From Hohaiivirga sp031547465 (GTDB taxonomy: Bacteria; Pseudomonadota; Alphaproteobacteria; Rhizobiales; Beijerinckiaceae): a DNA stretch of 32,113 nucleotides. A model generated the notes under the pieces. That model saw nothing but the letters and a program-made list of their open reading frames with translations. It searched no databases and was not told the DNA's origin. Below are positions 23,679-30,458 of the stretch, piece by piece. Each line of letters starts with the position of its first letter. Position 1 is the first letter of the stretch. A program made the position numbers and the translations under genes. The stretch is taken from NCBI GenBank assembly GCA_031547465.1, contig JAVBRX010000006.1, positions 1 through 32,113 of the forward strand, in the 5' to 3' direction.

Positions 23679-24638
23679 TCACTCCGCCGTTTGGCCGCGT
23701 AGCGCACGCGGCAAGGGAAAAAACACGCTCTCGTCGGCGGTGGACACCGTTTCGACACTCACCTCGTAACGCTGCGCAAAAGCGCCGATGATCTCCTCCA
23801 CCAGCACTTCCGGCGCAGAAGCACCCGCCGTCAGACCAAGCGTCGTGATATTGCCGAACAGCGTCCAGTCGATATCTTCGCCGCGCAGCACCAGACGCGC
23901 CAGCTTGCAGCCCTCGCGCTCCGCCACTTCGCGCAGGCGCTGCGAATTGGAGGAATTCGGGCTGCCGACGACGATCATCGCATCGACCAGCGGCGCGACG
24001 CGCTTCACCGCGCCCTGACGGTTGGTGGTGGCGTAGCAGATATCTTCCCTGTGCGGGCCGGCGATTTCCGGGAATCGGGCACGTAAAAAGGCGACAATCT
24101 CCTGTGTATCATCCACAGACAGGGTAGTCTGCGTCACGTAGGCGAGCGCCTTGGTGTCAGCGACCTGCAACGCCTCGACGTCGGCAATCGTCTCCACCAG
24201 AGAGATCGCCCCCGGCGGCAATTGCCCCATCGTGCCGACCACTTCCGGGTGCCCGGAATGACCGATCAGCACGATATGATGCCCGCGCTTGAAATGGATT
24301 TCCGCCTCGCGATGCACCTTGGTGACAAGCGGACAGGTGGCATCGATGGCAAACAGATTACGGCTTTGCGCCATGTCCGGCACCGATTTCGGCACGCCAT
24401 GGGCAGAGAAGATCACCGGCGCGTCGCCCTCCGGCACCTCGTGCAATTCGCGCACGAACACGGCGCCCTTGCGCCGCAAGCCTTCTACCACATACTTGTT
24501 ATGGACGATCTCATGCCGAACGTAGACCGGCGGACCGTAGAGCCGTAGAGCCTGCTCCACCGCATCGATGGCGCGCACCACCCCGGCGCAGAAGCCGCGC
24601 GGCGCACACAGGAGAATCTGAAGCGGTGGTTTGAACAT
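23679..24638 (-). CDS. ispH: 4-hydroxy-3-methylbut-2-enyl diphosphate reductase
   Basis: Last enzyme of the MEP isoprenoid pathway: makes IPP and DMAPP with a [4Fe-4S] cluster. The three cluster cysteines are Cys17 (APRGFCAGV), Cys102 (DATCPLVTKVH) and Cys201 (DICYATTNRQ). GSPNSSNSQRLREVA binds the diphosphate. The frame is open for 69 more codons upstream, but those do not resemble the family; MFKPPLQILLCAPRG at 24638 is the normal start, though its ribosome site is weak. 319 aa, normal length. Heads the ispH-thrB-rnhA operon, a conserved alphaproteobacterial order. Confidence 0.96.
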   Translation of the reverse strand: MFKPPLQILLCAPRGFCAGVVRAIDAVEQALRLYGPPVYVRHEIVHNKYVVEGLRRKGAVFVRELHEVPEGDAPVIFSAHGVPKSVPDMAQSRNLFAIDATCPLVTKVHREAEIHFKRGHHIVLIGHSGHPEVVGTMGQLPPGAISLVETIADVEALQVADTKALAYVTQTTLSVDDTQEIVAFLRARFPEIAGPHREDICYATTNRQGAVKRVAPLVDAMIVVGSPNSSNSQRLREVAEREGCKLARLVLRGEDIDWTLFGNITTLGLTAGASAPEVLVEEIIGAFAQRYEVSVETVSTADESVFFPLPRALRGQTAE

Positions 24639-24926
24639 GGACAGCGATTTGGCGGGCGGACGATCCACTGTCAAGCGCAACGGTCGTTTTATCCCGGTGA
24701 TGCGCGAACAAGATAGAAAAGAGCACCTTATCCAGATGAAAACGTTCGATAAAGCAATGCACGCAACAAGCAGGCCGCACTTTTCGCTTATCTCCTGTTC
24801 GGGTTTCAAGTAAAGCCCTCTTGAAAAGGCGACGTTCCGGGGCATCCTTCTGCGGCACCGGCTCGACGTTTTGCCTCAATGTTCTGCCCCGATCTTCGCG
24901 GCACTCACCTACCCGGCTATTTCCTG

Positions 24927-26303
24927 ATGGATGCGAAAGATCAAATCGTGCCGGACAAGCGCCTGCCGCGTTTCGTCACCGGATCAACCATGCGACACGT
25001 CCTCGTCATGTCGGCGACGGGAACGGCGGGGCTGTTCGCTATCTTTCTGGTCGAGTTTCTGACACTGCTCTACATTTCCCGGTTGCCCGACCAGAGCCTG
25101 AAGGCCGGAGTCGCTGCCGCGACGGTGGTGCTGTTTCTTACCACCTCAATCAATGTCGGGCTGATGATCGCCGTCGGCGCGCTCGTCTCCCGCTCCCTCG
25201 GCCAAGGCGACCGGGAGAAGGCGCGCCACCTCGCGACCACGAGCCTGATTTTGCTGGTCGTCGGATCCTCGCTCGTGGCGTTCACGCTGCTGCCATTGCT
25301 TCCGGTCCTGCTGCCGGGTATCGGCGCGAGTACGCAGACCTATCCGGTTGCCCGATCGTTTCTCGCCATCGTACTACCGTCGAATGGCATCATCGCCCTC
25401 GGCATGGGCCTTTCCGCCGTACTGCGCGCCAGCGGCGAAGCCAAAACGGCCATGCTCGTAACTCTGGCCAGCGGGTTGTGTACAGCGGTTCTTGACCCGA
25501 TCTTCATTTTCATTTTCGGCCTCGGTGTCGAAGGGGCGGCCATCGTCGTGGTTCTGGCGCGTAGCGTCTCGGCGATCGCCGGGTTTTATTACACGGTCAA
25601 GGTTCTCGACGCGCTCGCTCGCCCGAACTGGTCCGATATCAAGACTTATGCCAGATCAGTGTTCAGCGTCGGACTTCCGGCGATCCTCACCAACCTCGCC
25701 ACTCCCGTTGCCGGCGCGTTCACCGCCAAGATGATCCAGCAATTCGGCGACAACGCCTTCGCCGCCAACGGCATCGTCGACAGGTTGATTCCGGTGGCGT
25801 TCGTCGGGCTGTTCGCCCTGTCCGGCTGCGTCGGGCCGATCCTCGGACAGAACTGGGGAGCGCAGCGCTACGACCGGATGCGACAGATCCTGAAAGACGC
25901 AACCCTCGTCACCGGCATCTATGTTATGGCGATCTGGGCAGCGCTGATCGCCGGACACGCCTTGATCGCTTCCGCGTTCAAGGCGGAAGGGCTGACGGCG
26001 GACCTCATCACCTTCTTCTGCTTCATCGCCGGACCAATCTGGATCTTCAACGGCCTGCTGTTCGTCGCCAACGCCTCGTTCAACAATCTCGGCTTTCCGT
26101 TCCTCTCCACCGCCTTCAACTGGGGGCGCGCCACCATCGGCGTGGTGCCGTTCGCCTATATCGGCGCGCATTTCGGCGGCCCGAAGGGGCTTTACATCGG
26201 CGTCGCCATCGGCTCGGTGCTGTTCGGCCTTGCCGCCATCGTTACGGCGTTCTGGACGGTGCGGGTGCTGGAGCGGCGGGGAATGGTGCGGCAGACCGGC
26301 TAG
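24927..26303 (+). CDS. MATE-family efflux transporter
   Basis: 458 aa, about twelve membrane helices, MatE fold in two halves. The first half opens FVTGSTMRHVLVMSATGTAG; the second has SVGLPAILTNLATPVAGAF, where the proline of helix 7-8 and family pattern are kept. MATE proteins export drugs or metabolites using Na+ or H+. Substrate unknown. The start is uncertain: ATG 24927 gives MDAKDQIVPDKRLPRFVTG, close to relatives, while ATG 24879 would add 16 residues. Neither has a clear Shine-Dalgarno. Divergent from ispH across about 290 nt without another gene. Confidence 0.87.
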   Translation: MDAKDQIVPDKRLPRFVTGSTMRHVLVMSATGTAGLFAIFLVEFLTLLYISRLPDQSLKAGVAAATVVLFLTTSINVGLMIAVGALVSRSLGQGDREKARHLATTSLILLVVGSSLVAFTLLPLLPVLLPGIGASTQTYPVARSFLAIVLPSNGIIALGMGLSAVLRASGEAKTAMLVTLASGLCTAVLDPIFIFIFGLGVEGAAIVVVLARSVSAIAGFYYTVKVLDALARPNWSDIKTYARSVFSVGLPAILTNLATPVAGAFTAKMIQQFGDNAFAANGIVDRLIPVAFVGLFALSGCVGPILGQNWGAQRYDRMRQILKDATLVTGIYVMAIWAALIAGHALIASAFKAEGLTADLITFFCFIAGPIWIFNGLLFVANASFNNLGFPFLSTAFNWGRATIGVVPFAYIGAHFGGPKGLYIGVAIGSVLFGLAAIVTAFWTVRVLERRGMVRQTG

Positions 26304-26399
26304 AAAGGCCCTCTTCTATCGAGGCGTGAAATGCCGTAAAAGCCGGGCCTGAATGTCTTACCCCGTTATCTGCGCCGCCATCAAACCGGAGATTGAACC

Positions 26400-27704
26400 A
26401 TGCGTATCGCCATGATCGGAACCGGGTATGTCGGGTTGGTCTCCGGCGCATGTTTCGCCGATTTCGGACATGATGTGCGTTGCATCGACACCGATCAGGC
26501 AAAAATCGCCGATATCGGGCAAGGTACGATGCCGATTTTCGAGCCGGGTCTTGCCGACCTCGTGGCACGGAACAGGCGCGACGGACGACTGTCGTTCTCA
26601 ACCAATCTCGCCGAAGCGGTGCGCGAAGCAGAGGCAGTGTTCATCGCCGTCGGCACACCATCGCGGCGCGGCGACGGCCATGCCGACCTCTCTTACCTCC
26701 ATCAGGCAGCGCGCGATATCGCCGCGCATCTTTCCGGCTATACGGTCGTCGTCACCAACTCGACCGTGCCGGTCGGCACCGGCGACGAGGTGGAGCGGAT
26801 CATCCGCGAGACCCGCCCCGATGCCGATTTTTCCGTCGTCTCCAACCCGGAGTTTTTACGCGAAGGCGCGGCGATCGGCGATTTCAAGCGCCCGGATCGC
26901 ATCCTCATCGGTACCGAAGACGAACGCGCCAAGGCGGTGATGACGGAAATCTACCGCCCGCTCTACCTCAACCAGTCGCCGCTGCTGTTCACATCGCGGC
27001 GCACGGCGGAACTGACGAAATACGCGGCCAACGCCTTTCTCGCCACCAAGATCACCTTCATCAACGAAATAGCCGACCTATGCGAGGCCGTGGGCGCGAA
27101 CGTGCAGGACGTAGCGCGCGGCATCGGCCTCGATAATCGCATCGGCTCAAAATTCCTGCATGCCGGCCCCGGCTACGGCGGTTCGTGCTTTCCGAAGGAC
27201 ACGTTGGCTTTAGTGAAAACCGCACAGGATCACGGCACACCGGTGCGCATCGTCGAGACGGTTGCCGCCGTGAACGAACAGCGCAAGCGCGCCATGGGGC
27301 GTAAGGTGATCCAAGCCTGCGGCGGCTCGGTGCGCGGCAAAACCATCGCCCTGCTCGGTCTGACCTTCAAGCCCAATACCGACGACATGCGCGACGCGCC
27401 GTCCATCGCCCTGGTGCAGGCATTGCAGGATGCCGGAGCAAAAATCCGCGCCTTCGACCCGGAAGGCATGGCCCAGGCCGGAGCAATGCTAGCCGAGGTC
27501 GATTACGCCCCGGATTCCTATTCCTGTGCCGAGGGAGCGGATGCGCTGGTGATCGTCACCGAATGGGACATTTTCCGCGCCCTCAATCTCAAACGCATCA
27601 AGGGATTGCTCGCCAGCCCGACAATCGTTGACCTGCGCAACGTCTACCGCCCCGAAGAAATGCGCCGCTGGGGGTTTTCCTATACGAGCATTGGGCGGAG
27701 GTGA
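26400..27704 (+). CDS. ugd: UDP-glucose 6-dehydrogenase
   Basis: 434-aa NAD-dependent enzyme making UDP-glucuronate for exopolysaccharide or lipid A/LPS modification. N-terminal Rossmann motif MRIAMIGTGYVGLVSGACFA; NSTVPVGTGDEV and NPEFLREGAAIGDF in the NAD domain; the catalytic cysteine Cys263 in GPGYGGSCFPKDT; the C-terminal UDP-binding part with LTFKPNTDDMRDAPS. GGAG lies about 9 nt before the ATG. It stands alone, with no polysaccharide genes beside it. Confidence 0.96.
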   Translation: MRIAMIGTGYVGLVSGACFADFGHDVRCIDTDQAKIADIGQGTMPIFEPGLADLVARNRRDGRLSFSTNLAEAVREAEAVFIAVGTPSRRGDGHADLSYLHQAARDIAAHLSGYTVVVTNSTVPVGTGDEVERIIRETRPDADFSVVSNPEFLREGAAIGDFKRPDRILIGTEDERAKAVMTEIYRPLYLNQSPLLFTSRRTAELTKYAANAFLATKITFINEIADLCEAVGANVQDVARGIGLDNRIGSKFLHAGPGYGGSCFPKDTLALVKTAQDHGTPVRIVETVAAVNEQRKRAMGRKVIQACGGSVRGKTIALLGLTFKPNTDDMRDAPSIALVQALQDAGAKIRAFDPEGMAQAGAMLAEVDYAPDSYSCAEGADALVIVTEWDIFRALNLKRIKGLLASPTIVDLRNVYRPEEMRRWGFSYTSIGRR

Positions 27705-27737
27705 GTGTCTTTTCCGACATGGAACCGGCAGGCGGCA

Positions 27738-27766
27738 TTGTCAAAGTGCAGCCCCTCTTTTATTCT
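27738..27766 (+). promoter_or_regulatory. Putative promoter of the RAM-domain gene
   Basis: TTGTCA (27738-27743), a 17-nt spacer and TATTCT (27761-27766). About 50 nt of leader precede the GTG start, which has AAGGAG upstream. It suggests that the small gene is transcribed independently of ugd. Confidence 0.5.
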
Positions 27767-27823
27767 CGCTCATGAACGGATGCCCGAACGGTAGCCGCTC
27801 GCCTTACGCCAAGGAGACACCCG

Positions 27824-28060
27824 GTGCAGACATTTTTCGTCGAGATCAAGTGCAAGCTCGGCAGAACCTACGATGTCGCGAGCGCGCTCGCCGATGCCGA
27901 GATTGCTTCGGAAATCTATTCCACCGCCGGGCATTTCGACATTCTTGCCAAGTTCTATGTCGACAAGGATGTCGATATCGGCCATTTCGTCGCCCAGAAC
28001 GTGCAGATACTCCCCGGCATTCAGGATACGCACACGATCATCACTTTCAAGGCGTTTTGA
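27824..28060 (+). CDS. Stand-alone Lrp/AsnC ligand-binding (RAM) domain protein
   Basis: 78 aa. The whole protein is one alpha-beta RAM domain: MQTFFVEIKCKLGRTYDVAS, then STAGHFDILAKFYVD, and IQDTHTIITFKAF at the end, the pattern by which Lrp-family regulators bind amino acids. There is no helix-turn-helix, so it cannot bind DNA alone; such stand-alone RAM proteins may modulate full-length Lrp proteins or sense amino acids. The GTG start is fixed by AAGGAG 8 nt upstream. Length is normal for the stand-alone group. Confidence 0.88.
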   Translation: MQTFFVEIKCKLGRTYDVASALADAEIASEIYSTAGHFDILAKFYVDKDVDIGHFVAQNVQILPGIQDTHTIITFKAF

Positions 28061-28138
28061 CCTTTCCACCGAGTCGGCAGTTGCAGACAGGAGCCTCGTT
28101 CTCAGAGAAAGCGGGGCCTGTCGTGCGTAGATATAACC

Positions 28139-28167
28139 TTGACAGAATGATTTTGCATTTATAGATA
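28139..28167 (+). promoter_or_regulatory. Putative promoter of the MarR-MFS pair
   Basis: TTGACA (28139-28144), a perfect -35, a 17-nt spacer, then TAGATA (28162-28167). The -10 lies in an AT-rich run (28151-28195) with tandem ATAG units that could also hold the MarR operator. The leader to the MarR start at 28267 is about 90 nt. Confidence 0.55.
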
Positions 28168-28266
28168 GATAGACTAACTAAATAATAATTGATAAGGACC
28201 ATCCTGAATGAATGGGATGAGTGGTTCTTGCCTGAAGTGCCTGAAAAACCACGAAAAAGACTCGCT

Positions 28267-28695
28267 ATGCTATCGTCATCGCAACACCTTTTCGACACCT
28301 ATATCGGCTTTCACCGCCTCTATCTGGCGAAGATCGCCGGTATCATTGCTCCCTATCGGCTTCATCCCGCGCAATGGGGCGTCATGAAACGGCTGTATTT
28401 CAGCGAGCCATTGACGGTCGCGCGTCTGGCCCGGCTTCATGCCGTCGAAACGCCAACAATGACCGACATCGTGAAAAAGCTTGAAGCGCGCGGATACCTG
28501 CAAGGGCACCCCGGAGAGGACAAGCGGGAAAAGCACTGCTCGCTGACGGACAAAGGTAATGCAGTCTGCAAAGAGCTTTTACCGACCATAACAGAGCTGA
28601 ACGACATCATTTTGGAAGGAACCTCACTCTCCGAACAACAACTATGCGCCGATCTATTTGCAAAAATCACACTAAACATACAATCTAGCAAATAA
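28267..28695 (+). CDS. MarR-family transcriptional regulator
   Basis: 142 aa. The winged-helix core is visible: YRLHPAQWGVMKRLYFSEPL, recognition region LARLHAVETPTMTDIVKKLEARGYL, and wing HPGEDKREKHCSLTDKGNAV. MarR proteins usually repress adjacent transporter genes until a small ligand binds, and here an MFS transporter follows after 30 nt, so local control is likely. The start ATG 28267 gives a normal length; the frame continues up to a TTG at 28189, which would add 26 atypical residues. The ribosome site is weak in both cases. Confidence 0.87.
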   Translation: MLSSSQHLFDTYIGFHRLYLAKIAGIIAPYRLHPAQWGVMKRLYFSEPLTVARLARLHAVETPTMTDIVKKLEARGYLQGHPGEDKREKHCSLTDKGNAVCKELLPTITELNDIILEGTSLSEQQLCADLFAKITLNIQSSK

Positions 28696-28725
28696 CAGCG
28701 CACAATACATGATTATGGCCCAATC

Positions 28726-29928
28726 ATGCCTGAACAAGAACAATCGGCAGTCATATTTACTAAGAGTTTTATTGCCATTTCGGCGATAAACTTCCTTATC
28801 ATGCTATCGTATTACCTCCTGTTCGTTATCATGGGGCCTTATGCACAAAGCCATTTCAATGCATCCAGTAGTCTGTCCGGACTCATCGCCAGCCTGATGG
28901 TGATCGGCTGCCTGATCGGCAGGTTTATGGTCGGCGGCATCATCGACAAATTCGGGCATAAGCGGCTGCTGTGTTTCGGCCTCGTTCTGACAGCCATGAG
29001 CATGGGGCTTTATTTCGTTTCCGATACGCTGCCGGTGCTGGTCGCGACGCGCATCCTGAGCGGCATCTGCGTCGGGTGCGTCACGACGGCGACCGGCACG
29101 ATGATCGCCCATATCATCCCAGCCAAGCAGCGCGGTCTCGGCATCAGTTATTTCAGCATGAGTTCCGTACTGGCGATGGCCATCGGACCGTTTCTCGGCA
29201 TTGCCCTGCATGTGTCGTATCCGACATTCTTCTGGATGTGCATCGCATTCAGCACCGTTGCGCTCCTGTGTGCCCTGCCTGTTTCCTCCACGCAACAGAC
29301 GCATGCCGCCCATAACCAAACGAGGGGCTCCTTCCTGCAACGCTATATCGAATCCCGCGCCATCCCGATCGCTTTCATGGCGCTGATTGCCGGTATCGGC
29401 TATGGCTGCGTACAGGCTTTCATCGCCTCCTATGCCAGAGAACTCAACCTGATAACCGCCGCCAGTATCTATTTTCCCCTTTATGCGGCTGTCGCCTTTC
29501 TGATCCGTCCCCTTGCCGGGCGAACCTTCGACATGCGCGGGGAAAGCCATGTCATCTACCCGGCCTTGATCTGCCTGATCCTGAGTCTGTTCCTCCTGAG
29601 CCAGACGCAGGGTAGCATTACCATGCTCCTATCCGGTGCTATGTTGGGATTGGGATTCGGAACATTTCAGACATCGGCCCAGGCAATTGCCGTGAAGGTT
29701 GCGCCGAACGGCCGCTTCGGACAGGCAACATCGACGTTTTATATCCTGCTCGATAGTGGCATCGGCCTCGGCCCTTATCTGCTCGGGCTTATCCAGCCTT
29801 ATGCCGGGTATAGCGGTATTTATTTCACCACCAGCCTTCTTGCCCTGACATTACCGGTCCTGTACTTTTTTCTGCACAGCAGAATGGCGCACAATGCGGC
29901 TAGCACGATAGGATCGCCGCAATCATGA
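28726..29928 (+). CDS. Major facilitator superfamily transporter
   Basis: 400 aa, twelve predicted membrane helices. The MFS signature between helices 2 and 3 reads GRFMVGGIIDKFGHKRLL, and helix 4-5 has RILSGICVGCVTTATGTM. Drug/arabinose-type MFS proteins of this form often export toxic compounds. Regulation by the upstream MarR gene is inferred from the short spacing. Its TGA stop shares the palindrome TCATGA with the stop of the convergent CNB gene, leaving no room for a terminator. Confidence 0.9.
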   Translation: MPEQEQSAVIFTKSFIAISAINFLIMLSYYLLFVIMGPYAQSHFNASSSLSGLIASLMVIGCLIGRFMVGGIIDKFGHKRLLCFGLVLTAMSMGLYFVSDTLPVLVATRILSGICVGCVTTATGTMIAHIIPAKQRGLGISYFSMSSVLAMAIGPFLGIALHVSYPTFFWMCIAFSTVALLCALPVSSTQQTHAAHNQTRGSFLQRYIESRAIPIAFMALIAGIGYGCVQAFIASYARELNLITAASIYFPLYAAVAFLIRPLAGRTFDMRGESHVIYPALICLILSLFLLSQTQGSITMLLSGAMLGLGFGTFQTSAQAIAVKVAPNGRFGQATSTFYILLDSGIGLGPYLLGLIQPYAGYSGIYFTTSLLALTLPVLYFFLHSRMAHNAASTIGSPQS

Positions 29929-30405
29929 AGGCCCGGGCGTTTCCGGGTTCGCCATCTCGCTCTGCAACCGGTGCAATCGCTCGCTGGTGGTTTCGAGGCG
30001 AGCCGCCAGTTCGCGCATCACCGCCATTGCCATCTGCGGAAATTGCCGCAGCATTTCCAAAAACACGCCCTTGTCGATCCTCAGCGCCGATGTCGGCTCA
30101 GTGGCGATGATGCTGGCGGAGCGGGGCGCATCGGTGAGCGCCGCCATTTCACCGACAATGGCATCGCGGCCAAGGCGGGCGATGGGCAGTTCGCCCCCCG
30201 GCCCTTCACGCAATACGTCAACACTTCCTTTCAGGATCACGTAGGCCGCATCGGCGGCATCCCCTTGCGAGAACAGGCGCTGCCCGGCATCGAACCGCAC
30301 CCGTTCGCTGGCGAAGGCGAGCAGTTTCAGGCGCGCCGGTTCGACATCGCGGAACATCGGCACCTGTCGCAGGCAATCGACTTCCGTGTCGAGGGTCATG
30401 GGCAT
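29923..30405 (-). CDS. Cyclic nucleotide-binding-domain (CNB) protein without DNA-binding domain
   Basis: 160 aa from ATG 30405. It is a single cNMP-binding fold: FSQGDAADAAYVILKGSVDV and the phosphate-binding-cassette-like VGEMAALTDAPRSASIIA, followed by an amphipathic helix LRQFPQMAMAVMRELAARL. The CRP-type helix-turn-helix is absent. The cassette has the GEMAALTDAPRSA pattern, so ligand binding is plausible. AGGA lies 7 nt before ATG 30405. An alternative GTG at 30462 overlaps the stop of the ABC-type gene (GTGA) and would add 19 residues. Downstream partner of that gene, so probably functionally tied to it. Confidence 0.83.
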   Translation of the reverse strand: MPMTLDTEVDCLRQVPMFRDVEPARLKLLAFASERVRFDAGQRLFSQGDAADAAYVILKGSVDVLREGPGGELPIARLGRDAIVGEMAALTDAPRSASIIATEPTSALRIDKGVFLEMLRQFPQMAMAVMRELAARLETTSERLHRLQSEMANPETPGPS

Positions 30406-30458
30406 GAGCGTATCCTGTTTTTCAATGCTTCCTGCTTTCGCCCCCCAATCAATATCGC

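Noticed and set aside
24631..24813. 60-aa plus-strand ORF in the ispH-MATE gap
   Set aside because: No ribosome site, no recognisable family, and its start overlaps the ispH 5' end.
24639..24845. 69-codon N-terminal extension of ispH
   Set aside because: No resemblance to IspH; the family N terminus begins at 24638.
28208..28366. ATG-started frame with AAGGA upstream in the MarR leader
   Set aside because: Would encode about 52 aa, mostly overlapping MarR out of frame, with no family resemblance; a leader peptide cannot be excluded but is not supported.
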